Shown here in pieces: positions 1-6,201 of a stretch of 6,559 nucleotides of DNA. The translations under genes and the position numbers were made by a program. The notes under the pieces are model-generated. The model searched no databases. It was given only the letters and a program-made list of their open reading frames with translations, and was not told the DNA's origin. The stretch spans positions 1-6,559 of the forward strand of contig PXDP01000207.1 in assembly GCA_003565035.1 (NCBI GenBank), read 5' to 3'. This stretch comes from PVC group bacterium (lineage in GTDB: Bacteria > Verrucomicrobiota > Kiritimatiellia > SS1-B-03-39 > UBA6053). Numbering within the stretch: the stretch's first letter is position 1; every line of letters starts with the position of its first letter.

Positions 1-1422
1 AACGAGCAGGTGGGCCCGCCAAACTTCATCATCCTCTACATGCATGAGGCCGGCCGCCACCGCCGCAACCAAGCCCTGAACATCACCGCCATGCCCCGGA
101 ATGGCGGCGGCGGCGGCGAGCAGATTGAGGTGCCGCTCTATACTCAGCCACAAGGCCCCATGCTGGACACCTGGCGGCAGACCTTCTCCGGTATTCAGCA
201 GCGGGTTCGCGCACTTGGCTGGGAAAATACCGAAGTGCTGCTCGGCATCGTGGGCGACAACCGGGATTTTGCCGACATGATTCCATTTTTTCGGGAAGCC
301 GCTCCCGGCATGCGCTGGAAAACCTTCACCCACGGCCGCGGAGACCCGCGCGTACCCACCGGCGAAACCGACCTGGTGAATATGGGCGGCCTCGACTTCG
401 CCTTCATAACCTACCCTTACGATCCCCGACGGGGCCGCCAACTGTCAGAATCCCCCCCCGACGGTACGGGAAACTGGAACAGCGCCTTTCCTTTCGTCAC
501 CTCCCATCGGCGCACATTCCCGCACAATACCGGAGACATCGAAACCATGACGCCCTTTTACTGGCGCTATAAGGCCATGAACGCCAATACCGACCGCTAC
601 AACGGCTTCTCCCGCATGGGCTTTGATTTTATCCGTACCGAAGACGGACTGCTCATGGGCACGTATCACCGATGGAACAACCTGACCCGCGACAACACCC
701 GCCATATGGTCTATCCCGGCCCCAACGGCATTCTCTCCACTCAGGCGGTGGAAATGTCCCGCGAAGGCAATGCCATGAACGAAGCGTACATTCTCCTGCA
801 CGACGCCCTCACCCTGGAGGCGCACGGGGGCAAACTCTCCGAAGATCTCCGCGAACGCGCCATGAACGTCCGCAACGCCATGTATGCCTCACTGCAGGAG
901 CACTGGGTGGGCGGCAAGTCTAATCTCCATGACCGCCTGGCCCGATTGGTGAACACCGACTGGCAAACCCCGCTGCGGGAACTCTACGACACCGCCGGGG
1001 AGGTTTCCCGCGCCCTTGGCTTCGATCCGGCCCCGGTTGGCCCCGCCCCGCAGCCCGCAGCCGTAACAGCGCTCAGCCCTCCGGCACAGGAAATGCGCGA
1101 ATGGACCAGCGCGGACGGACGCAGCATCCGCGCCACGTTTCAGGCATTTGCCGAGGGCCGCGTCCTCCTGCAACTGCCCAATGGCCAAAACGCCCCCGTT
1201 CCGCTCGACTCCCTCTCGGAGGCCGACCAGGACTGGGTCCGGGAAGCCGCCGGCATCCGCCTCTGGCGAAATCCCGACGGCCAGGGCGTGCACGCCCGGC
1301 TGGTGGAGTTTGACGGCCAAACCGTCCGCCTGGAAAATGAAGCCGGTCAGCCCTTTGAACTTCCCCTCACCGTTCTGCACGAAGAAGAACAGCGCTATCT
1401 CCGCGAAAACCACAGGCCCTAA
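1..1422 (+). CDS. GH123/DUF4091-like protein with two C-terminal SHD1 domains (5'-partial)
   Basis: The reading frame is open from base 1 and ends at TAA 1420-1422. The first in-frame start-like codon (GTG at 10) sits inside conserved-looking protein with no ribosome site, so the true start lies upstream. Numbering from that GTG, residues 50-135 alternate strand and helix. Residues 233-263 (MVYPGPNG, then an SREGNAMNEAYILL-type helix) resemble the end of the GH123/DUF4091 glycoside-hydrolase barrel. The acidic Asp-Glu pair expected for GH123 is not obvious; the comparable loop reads GDNRD, so activity is doubtful. A Pro/Ala linker (339-358) leads to two tandem SHD1 domains, about 362-413 (REWTSADGRSIRATF, then VPLDSLSEADQDWV) and 416-466 (LWRNPDGQGVHARL, then LTVLHEEEQRYL). 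SHD1 modules are common on secreted PVC proteins and are thought to mediate binding. The SHD1 calls are strong and the GH-like call is moderate. The gene converges on the esterase-FGE gene. Confidence 0.85.
   Translation, partial: NEQVGPPNFIILYMHEAGRHRRNQALNITAMPRNGGGGGEQIEVPLYTQPQGPMLDTWRQTFSGIQQRVRALGWENTEVLLGIVGDNRDFADMIPFFREAAPGMRWKTFTHGRGDPRVPTGETDLVNMGGLDFAFITYPYDPRRGRQLSESPPDGTGNWNSAFPFVTSHRRTFPHNTGDIETMTPFYWRYKAMNANTDRYNGFSRMGFDFIRTEDGLLMGTYHRWNNLTRDNTRHMVYPGPNGILSTQAVEMSREGNAMNEAYILLHDALTLEAHGGKLSEDLRERAMNVRNAMYASLQEHWVGGKSNLHDRLARLVNTDWQTPLRELYDTAGEVSRALGFDPAPVGPAPQPAAVTALSPPAQEMREWTSADGRSIRATFQAFAEGRVLLQLPNGQNAPVPLDSLSEADQDWVREAAGIRLWRNPDGQGVHARLVEFDGQTVRLENEAGQPFELPLTVLHEEEQRYLRENHRP
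1093..1248 (+). other. SHD1 domain, first copy
   Basis: This segment encodes an SHD1-type small beta-barrel: a Trp-led strand, the turn ADGR, a strand ending in ATF, a hydrophobic strand (GRVLLQLPNG), then VPLDSLSEADQDWVRE. The pattern of 'W..DGR...A.F......V.L....G....PL..LS..D..W' is the family signature. It follows a Pro/Ala-rich linker. Confidence 0.8.
1255..1407 (+). other. SHD1 domain, second copy (diverged)
   Basis: A second copy of the same fold starts almost immediately after the first: LWRNPDGQGVHARLVEF, then VRLENEAGQPFELPL and LHEEEQRYLRE. It keeps the Trp, the DGQ turn, the V-L-L strand, the proline-leucine step and the E-E-Q-R-Y-L end. The residues at the usual LS.xD position are changed to LHEEE. 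It probably arose by tandem duplication followed by divergence. Confidence 0.7.
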
Positions 1423-1434
1423 CCGCTTGTTCTT

Positions 1435-1512
1435 GCAACCGGTCGGACTTCGGGCTTCGATGCGAAAATTCGATCCTTTTGCAGCCGAAGGTCCCAAAGT
1501 CCGACAGGCTGC
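1435..1512. repeat. 78-bp imperfect palindrome between convergent genes
   Basis: The outer arms 1435-1454 and 1493-1512 are inverted copies matching at 17 of 20 positions, with a perfect core GTCGGACTT (1442-1450) against AAGTCCGAC (1497-1505). The inner arms 1455-1468 and 1477-1490 match at 10 of 14 positions after a 2-base bulge (1491-1492), leaving an 8-base loop. The right arm ends on the first base of the stop codon of the minus-strand gene. The hairpin could limit read-through between the converging genes, but neither strand has a T-run after the stem, so it is not a standard intrinsic terminator. A dispersed palindromic repeat is equally possible. Confidence 0.6.
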
Positions 1513-3896
1513 TAGCGCAGAATCACATCCTCCAGCCAGGTCTCCGCCGTCGCCGCCCCCCCGATGATCACCCGGAAGCCCAGATCCTCCTGACGGTTTC
1601 CGTGGCGGTGCCACTCCCGGGTCTCCACCCCGAGCACATGCGGCAGGCTCGACCAGGCCCCGCCCCGGGACATCGGATAACGGAAAATCCGCAAACGGCC
1701 GTCCTGTTGAAACCGTGCCTCACGGCGGTCTCCCGAAGCCGTCCATTCCAGCACGCCGCCCAGAACGCCATAAAGCCCCATGGCATCCGGCACCACCGAA
1801 AATACCGAATTCTCCTCCGGGGTGTCCGGGTTCACCCGCAATGCATGAACCGCATGCAGATCCGTGCCGCCGCGCAGATTTTTCCGTCCCCCGCCAGAGG
1901 CAAAATGAATCCACTCGGTTTCCGTGGGCAGCCGCGCCAGCAGATCCTCGTGCCGGGCCGACAACTGCTCCAGCCATTCAAGAATCTGCAGATAATCCCG
2001 GCGGGTGACCGGCAGGACCTCCCGCTGACCGTCCAGCGCGACCGCCTCCCCGCTGCGAACCGCTGCCCACTGAGCCCGGGTCACCGGAGTTTCCGCCACC
2101 CAGAAACCCTCCGGCACCTCCACCCGGGTGACGAGTTCATCATCAACCCGCCCCCGAAGACGGTACTGCAAAGATTCCGGCAAATCCCAGGCACCGGGTT
2201 CCACCCAGCGGAAGCGCATTTCCAGTCCCTCCTGGAATTCCATCCCCACCCAGGGTCCGTATAAATCCACCCCGTGCCGATCCGCCCAGGCAGGCCGCGG
2301 CGGCGCAAAGTCCTCGTGACCCCGTTTCAGGAACACGCCCAGTTCCGGAGAACGTCCCTCCTGCAGAATCCGCTGCGCCTCTCTGCGGGAGGCCCGGTCC
2401 CCCTCACGCCAAAGCGTATTGGCCTTGTACAGCGTACGGAAGAAATCCGCCTGCATCTCCTCCTCCGCCTCAATCGCATCCAGCAAGTCCGCCATCGTTG
2501 GCGAACGGCCAATCAGCCGACGGACATTCCGGGCGGCCTCGGCCGCACGGAACAGCTCGCCCCGCTCCGAAAAGTCCCGGGCCGCATCCGCCTCCCGCTC
2601 CGCCAGACGCTCACGTGCCTGACGGGACAGCCCCCGATGCGCCTCCGGCCATTCGGTGTCTTCCGGAAGCCAGAGCATGGACCCCTCATGCATCAAAAAC
2701 ATCCAGTCCCCCTCCCCCGGCTCCATGCCTCCCTCTGTCGTGTGTGCCGCCGTCAGCACCTCCAGCGCCCCGAAGGCCTCATCCTGTTCCAGCAGAACCT
2801 CCGCCGTAAACACCGGATCGTGCTCCGGGGCTTCAAAAGGAGTCTCCACCACATGACGTCTCACAAACGCCAGCAAAGCCTCCGGCGGACCCGCCGCACT
2901 GTGACCGCCCTCCACCACCGAAAGCTCCGCTTCAATCCCCAGTGCCCGCCACAGGGCCACCGCCGCCTCCGCATCCCGGTGATCCCCACCATAGTCGCTG
3001 CGCCCCCGCACCATATACAGCGGCGGCATCCGGTTCGAAATATGCGGGAAATTATTGCGAATCCGCAGACTGTGCCGCGTGCTCATGTCCCAGGCCGGAT
3101 GCGGACCATGATGCAGCACCGGCACCGAAAACCACCGGGGCTTCCCGAATTCCCCGAAAAAATCGAGCATGGGCCTGGTGTTAATCGCCCCCGCCCAGAG
3201 AAAGGTCCCCGCCACCCGCACGTCGGTATCGCCCCAGGGCAGCCCCTGGGTATGAAATTCATCCTGCGGCACCATCCCGATCAGCCCAATCGAGCGGGCC
3301 CCGGCGCTGTGCCCCACCAGCACCACCCGGTCTGTCATCAGATTCCACCCCCCGCCGTTCTGCTGCAGAAAGCGAATCCCGCAGAGCGGATCGCTCACCG
3401 GCGCCGGCCAGCCGCCCTCCCGGGCCAGCCGGTAGCCCACTGAAGCCAGGGCCACCCCATGATCCAGCACATGGCGGTAGGACTCAGAAAAACTCCGCCG
3501 CGCATCATGCACATTAATCTCCGGACTCCCCCCCATAAACCCGCCGCCATGCACATACACCAGCAGCGGATAGGGTCCATCTATCTCCTCGGACGGCAAA
3601 ATCAGATTCACCACCAGATCTTTCGGCTCCACCTTCATCTCCTGCGTCCACGCCGCCAGATTCGCCGCCACCAGCCGGTAATGACGATATCCGTTCTCCA
3701 GCACCTCCGGGCTCACCTCCCGCGCCGCCGCCAGCAAAGCCGCTTCATCATTGGCCGGATTCGGCGGCAGCAACGCCGGAATCGTTCCCGCAGTCACCCC
3801 CCTTCCCCAGAAAAACAAAAAAACCGCCAGCCGGGCGGCCCTCATCGCGGTTGTAAAAAACGGAGTAAAAAAAGATTCAGGATTTCGTTTCGTCAT
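1512..3896 (-). CDS. Exported alpha/beta-hydrolase (carboxylesterase) fused to an FGE/sulfatase-modifying-factor-like domain
   Basis: The chosen start is ATG 3896; a TTG two codons upstream (3902) is the alternative. No clear Shine-Dalgarno precedes either. Residues here are counted from the TTG. The N-terminus has a basic stretch and a hydrophobic run (RLAVFLFFWG), with possible signal cleavage after VTA (36-38). Residues about 70-352 form a carboxylesterase/acetyl-xylan-esterase-like hydrolase: oxyanion-hole motif HGGGF (118-122), nucleophile motif GHSAG (Ser199), a probable acid at Asp303 or Asp307 (GRSDYGGDHRD) and His334 (EGGHSAAG), so the triad looks complete. Residues 353-545 are mostly helical, charged and unassigned. 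Residues about 546-781 are FGE-like: FWVAETPVTRAQW, RLPTETEW, GLYGVLGGVLEWTASG, MSRGGAWSS and a final GFRVIIGG. The copper-binding cysteines of true formylglycine-generating enzymes are absent (the only visible Cys is Cys174, in the hydrolase), so sulfatase activation is unlikely. It probably acts on ester-linked polymers outside the cytoplasm. Confidence 0.9.
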   Translation of the reverse strand: MTKRNPESFFTPFFTTAMRAARLAVFLFFWGRGVTAGTIPALLPPNPANDEAALLAAAREVSPEVLENGYRHYRLVAANLAAWTQEMKVEPKDLVVNLILPSEEIDGPYPLLVYVHGGGFMGGSPEINVHDARRSFSESYRHVLDHGVALASVGYRLAREGGWPAPVSDPLCGIRFLQQNGGGWNLMTDRVVLVGHSAGARSIGLIGMVPQDEFHTQGLPWGDTDVRVAGTFLWAGAINTRPMLDFFGEFGKPRWFSVPVLHHGPHPAWDMSTRHSLRIRNNFPHISNRMPPLYMVRGRSDYGGDHRDAEAAVALWRALGIEAELSVVEGGHSAAGPPEALLAFVRRHVVETPFEAPEHDPVFTAEVLLEQDEAFGALEVLTAAHTTEGGMEPGEGDWMFLMHEGSMLWLPEDTEWPEAHRGLSRQARERLAEREADAARDFSERGELFRAAEAARNVRRLIGRSPTMADLLDAIEAEEEMQADFFRTLYKANTLWREGDRASRREAQRILQEGRSPELGVFLKRGHEDFAPPRPAWADRHGVDLYGPWVGMEFQEGLEMRFRWVEPGAWDLPESLQYRLRGRVDDELVTRVEVPEGFWVAETPVTRAQWAAVRSGEAVALDGQREVLPVTRRDYLQILEWLEQLSARHEDLLARLPTETEWIHFASGGGRKNLRGGTDLHAVHALRVNPDTPEENSVFSVVPDAMGLYGVLGGVLEWTASGDRREARFQQDGRLRIFRYPMSRGGAWSSLPHVLGVETREWHRHGNRQEDLGFRVIIGGAATAETWLEDVILR

Positions 3897-3928
3897 AAAC
3901 AAAGTCTACTTCAATTTCACGAATCGAA

Positions 3929-4066
3929 TCAAGAGAAAACCTTCACCTGAATCCGTGAGATATTTGCAAAGAAGGCGTGTAAGATCATGGAGCGAAAGGG
4001 ATTGCCGGGAACCGAGGCATACCCTTTCGGTCTGTTGAGTGTTCCCGGCAATTCCTTGCAGCCCAT
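3929..4066 (-). other. 45-codon open frame inside the foldback element (doubtful gene)
   Basis: On the minus strand an ATG (4066-4064) opens 45 codons, beginning MGCKELPGTLNRPKGYASV and ending at TGA 3931-3929. The frame stays open upstream of the ATG to the TGA beginning at 4106. It spans most of the foldback element and runs slightly beyond its left end. No Shine-Dalgarno is visible before the ATG. Because the DNA is constrained as a palindrome, the open frame is more likely incidental than a real gene. Confidence 0.15.
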
Positions 4067-4107
4067 GAGGTTGCGCGGATTCAAAGCAAAGATCTCACGG
4101 ATTCAGG
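3946..4107. repeat. 162-bp foldback element with 67-bp ungapped inverted arms
   Basis: Arms 3946-4012 and 4041-4107 are each exactly 67 bases and align as inverted copies without gaps around a 28-base loop. The outer 22 bases match at 21 positions (CCTGAATCCGTGAGAT at 3946-3961 against its exact complement at 4092-4107). The inner 15 match at 14 (3998-4012 against 4041-4055, core TTGCCGGGAAC). The middle 30 match at about 17, with CATGG/CCATG and GCG-containing islands. A competing hairpin, CGAAAGGG (3993-4000) with CCCTTTCG (4022-4029), shares bases with the inner stem. The element begins one base after the stop codon of the TPR-like gene and ends about 50 bases before the esterase-FGE start. 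No clear target-site duplication is visible. It could be a MITE-like non-autonomous element, a REP/BIME-like repeat, or a structured RNA in the mRNA. Confidence 0.75.
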
Positions 4108-4108
4108 C

Positions 4109-4612
4109 TTAAACCATCACCAAATCTTTCAGAAGTTCCTTCGCCCATTCCGGATATCCGACCTCAGTATGCAAACGGGCCGCCAGGATCCAAACCAGCG
4201 GTTCGATTCCCCCGGAGGCATGACCAATCAGGAATTCCAGTTCCGCCAGAGCCTCCTGCTTCCGGTCCAGACTCAGCAACGCGGCCGCATACTCCGCCCG
4301 CAGGGAAAGGTTGTTTGGCTGATAATCCAGACCCAGCCGGAGATAATGAGCCGCATGCCGCATAAAGCCGTTCCGGCCCGCCTCCAGTCCCTCCAGCCAG
4401 GCAAGCTTTGCAATGGCCTCCCTGTACGCCGATACATGCTCAGGATGTTCCCGCAAAAAAAGATCCAGTTCATCCAGAATCCGGCAAATCGCCAGCTTCT
4501 CCTTGAAAATAAACCCCAGGGTTTTGTCTTTGCGGACCGGATAGGCCAAAACCGGAATATCCAGTTTTTCCGCAAGTTCAGCGGACATTTGATGATAAAA
4601 ATACTGGCTCAT
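4109..4612 (-). CDS. Small TPR-like helical protein, translationally coupled to the upstream membrane protein
   Basis: A 167-residue protein with no signal peptide or membrane segment, probably cytoplasmic. I cannot assign a function. Residues 1-60 are not repeat-like (MSQYFYHQMSAELAEKLDIP, then a basic stretch KDKTLGFIFKEK). Residues about 84-130 have the helix-turn-helix spacing of a tetratricopeptide unit: HYLRLGLDYQPNNLSLRAEYAAALLSL followed by QEALAELEFLI, with the typical Pro-Asn-Asn turn. A further helical pair (about 137-165) may be a second, degenerate unit. The ATG at 4612 overlaps the upstream TGA as ATGA and is preceded by a strong GGAGGAGG, which fixes the start and indicates coupled translation. 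The partner is therefore probably the membrane protein encoded just upstream, with this protein as a docking or assembly factor; that role is inference. Its stop codon lies one base before the foldback element. Confidence 0.8.
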   Translation of the reverse strand: MSQYFYHQMSAELAEKLDIPVLAYPVRKDKTLGFIFKEKLAICRILDELDLFLREHPEHVSAYREAIAKLAWLEGLEAGRNGFMRHAAHYLRLGLDYQPNNLSLRAEYAAALLSLDRKQEALAELEFLIGHASGGIEPLVWILAARLHTEVGYPEWAKELLKDLVMV

Positions 4613-5967
4613 CCCGCCTCCTCCAAAATTTCAATCGCAAGCCGCTCCCCAAAATACTGCCCCATCCTCTCCGAAAAGATTTCCGGTGTCGTTCCGGGAT
4701 AAAACCGCTCCGCATCGCAGGCCGCATAAAACGCCTCCAAATAGAGCGGGCGAATTTCCTCCTCCGGCAAATCACGCCAGACCACATCCCCCGGCGCAAC
4801 CTCAACCAGCTCCACCAAACTCTTTGCCCCCTCTATTTTGCGGGGAACCTTTTCCCCGGGGGATGCAATCACCTGATAGGTGACCGCCCGTCCCGGCTCA
4901 AAGTGCGTGTCCTCATCTCTGTGCCGCCCCGGATAAAACCGGAAATCCGACGCAGGACGCCCCCGCCGCTCAGCCAATTCAGCCATCACCCGCGCATCCG
5001 TCTCATCATAAATCCGCCGCATCGCCTCCGTAAAGACCGTAAAACTGTTCCCGCGCCTTCGGTTCAGCTCCCAAAGGGCCTCCTGATCCTGTTGCATCTC
5101 CACGACCGCCCGCAGAAGGGAAACCGATTCACCCTCCGAACAGGCCAGACGGAAGCGGGCCAGCGTAAAATTGCTCTGTTGCCTGACCGCGAGCCAGGCA
5201 TCCACCTCCTGCCGCCGAACCTCCACATCGCTGGATTTCGGCGACAGACACGCCGAACGTCCCTTGCGCTGCGCCTGCATTTTTGCCAGGCCCAGCTCCA
5301 TCGATCCGAAAATACAGCGCCCGACCCGCATATTCACCCGCAGCGACGTCACCACCGGATTCTGTTTCCCCTGCATATTCATCAAGCCGTTCACCAGAGC
5401 CCAGGCATCACACCGTTCCACAATATCCGGCGCGGTCGAATCCGACGGACAGGTAAAATACCGCGCCGCCCTGTCCTCCGACTCCCCGGGCGTATGTGCC
5501 CGAAGCACCAGGGTTCGCAGGCAGCTCCGTTCCGCCGGAGACCAGGTGCTCCGGTCCGTAATCTGCTGATACAACGAATGCGTTTCATGATGCAGCACCC
5601 GGGAAAGCGAAAAAAACGGCTCCGCCTCAAACAACGGATCCTGCATCGCATTGGGCCAGAGCGAAGACAAAAACCCATTCGGCTTTTGGGGGATAAACAA
5701 AGGAGGCGGTTCCACCACGGGCTCGTTCTGACTGTCCCGCAATCCGGGCCGGGGCCGGAAGCTCCAAATATCCGGCTCGTCCGCCAAGGTCTCACGGCCG
5801 GTCTTTTGCGGAGAAACGGGACTCAACCTCTCCAACTTTTTCAAGGAGCGTCGTCTCTTCAAAGAATACACGCAGCCCGAACCCAGCACAAGCCCACCCG
5901 ACGCAACGATCAGAATATTGATCCAATGCGCAAGGATCCAAGCAAGAAAACCCTCAATAATGTGCAT
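4609..5967 (-). CDS. Single-pass membrane protein of unknown function
   Basis: Counting from ATG 5967 the protein has 452 residues. Residues about 2-34 (HIIEGFLAWILAHWINILIV, then ASGGLVLGSGCVY) form one long hydrophobic segment, followed at once by basic KRRRSLKK (37-44). By the positive-inside rule this leaves the large C-terminal part in the cytoplasm. Residues about 45-105 are Pro-rich and low in order (EPVVEPPPLFIPQKP). The rest is a mixed helical domain, with an Arg/Glu-rich helical stretch near 245-340 and a beta-rich patch near 355-397 (AVTYQVIASPGEKV, then LVELVEVAPGDVVW). I recognise no family or catalytic motif. The frame stays open to TTG 6066, adding 33 residues, but those give no better signal and have no ribosome site, so the ATG at the membrane segment is preferred; confidence in the start is moderate. 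It ends in an ATGA overlap with the TPR-like gene. Confidence 0.82.
   Translation of the reverse strand: MHIIEGFLAWILAHWINILIVASGGLVLGSGCVYSLKRRRSLKKLERLSPVSPQKTGRETLADEPDIWSFRPRPGLRDSQNEPVVEPPPLFIPQKPNGFLSSLWPNAMQDPLFEAEPFFSLSRVLHHETHSLYQQITDRSTWSPAERSCLRTLVLRAHTPGESEDRAARYFTCPSDSTAPDIVERCDAWALVNGLMNMQGKQNPVVTSLRVNMRVGRCIFGSMELGLAKMQAQRKGRSACLSPKSSDVEVRRQEVDAWLAVRQQSNFTLARFRLACSEGESVSLLRAVVEMQQDQEALWELNRRRGNSFTVFTEAMRRIYDETDARVMAELAERRGRPASDFRFYPGRHRDEDTHFEPGRAVTYQVIASPGEKVPRKIEGAKSLVELVEVAPGDVVWRDLPEEEIRPLYLEAFYAACDAERFYPGTTPEIFSERMGQYFGERLAIEILEEAG
4617..4624 (-). promoter_or_regulatory. Strong Shine-Dalgarno site of the TPR-like gene
   Basis: The minus strand reads GGAGGAGG four bases before ATG 4612, with the distal GGAGG seven bases away. 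It lies inside the last codons (Glu-Glu-Ala-Gly) of the upstream gene. With the ATGA overlap it settles the start and supports re-initiation by the same ribosomes. No other gene in the window has a comparable site. Confidence 0.75.
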
Positions 5968-6139
5968 GATATTCGCCGAATGTTCATCGTCTTTCACAGC
6001 AAAGACTTCACGAAACCATAATGAACTTCCCGAAAAAAACCAATCCGCTTCAACATGAGAAATCAATTAGGCTGCAAATAAATACAAAAATGTATATTTA
6101 AACCTAAAAATACACACAAAAGTATAACCAGGAGAGCAC
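5968..6139 (-). other. AT-rich leader of the membrane-protein gene
   Basis: Apart from a possible N-terminal extension of the membrane-protein frame (5968-6066), no gene is seen here. Bases 6061-6146 are distinctly AT-rich against the GC-rich surroundings and are the probable promoter region for the two-gene unit. A weak sigma-70-like pair on the minus strand (TTGTGT, 17-base gap, TATACA) falls near 6092-6120 but has only 3/6 and 4/6 matches. A small palindrome, ATACA-AAAA-TGTAT (6082-6095), and a related AATACACACAAAAGTATA stretch (about 6108-6125) could be operator halves. Confidence 0.35.
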
Positions 6140-6166
6140 AAAAAAATCCCGCAAACCCTTGCGGGA
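6140..6166 (-). terminator. Intrinsic terminator of the tRNA-Leu unit
   Basis: On the minus strand a perfect 8-bp stem TCCCGCAA / TTGCGGGA with a GGGT loop (6147-6166) is followed directly by seven Ts (6146-6140). This is a canonical Rho-independent terminator, 35 bases downstream of the tRNA 3' end, and it separates the tRNA from the membrane-protein gene on the same strand. Confidence 0.88.
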
Positions 6167-6180
6167 AAGCGGGATAGGAA

Positions 6181-6199
6181 TTGAGAGGTCAAGTCTCAA
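6181..6199 (-). repeat. Small hairpin in the tRNA 3' trailer
   Basis: A perfect 6-bp inverted repeat TTGAGA (6181-6186) / TCTCAA (6194-6199) with a 7-base loop lies two bases beyond the encoded CCA. It could guide 3' processing of the precursor, or be incidental. Confidence 0.4.
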
Positions 6200-6201
6200 A
6201 A

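Noticed and set aside
1423..1511. Standard Rho-independent terminator between the convergent genes
   Set aside because: The hairpin is strong but no T-run follows the stem on either strand, so it is reported as a palindromic repeat instead.
889..1614. Minus-strand open frame of 241 codons opposite the SHD1 region
   Set aside because: It runs through two clear SHD1 domains on the plus strand and through the palindrome into the next gene. Glycine- and alanine-rich shadow.
1512..2270. Active formylglycine-generating enzyme that matures sulfatases
   Set aside because: The FGE-like domain has no cysteine where the copper-binding pair should be, and no sulfatase gene is in the window.
2274..3443. 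Plus-strand open frame of 389 codons opposite the esterase-FGE gene
   Set aside because: Its translation is rich in Arg, Pro, His and Gln with no domain pattern, and the opposite strand encodes clear hydrolase and FGE motifs over the same bases. It is a by-product of GC-rich codon use.
3903..3932. Promoter for the esterase-FGE gene (TTGATT, 18-base gap, TAGACT on the minus strand)
   Set aside because: Both hexamers match only 4/6 and the spacing would put the transcript start almost on the ATG, so it is too weak to list.
3936..4112. Target-site duplication flanking the foldback element
   Set aside because: The flanks (CTTCA on the left, CTTAA on the right) are only loosely alike and not placed symmetrically against the arms, so they do not support a duplication.
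4903..6021. Plus-strand open frame of 372 codons opposite the membrane-protein gene
   Set aside because: Compositionally biased (Arg/Pro/His/Leu) with no recognisable motif; the minus strand shows a membrane anchor and the ATGA-coupled gene end.
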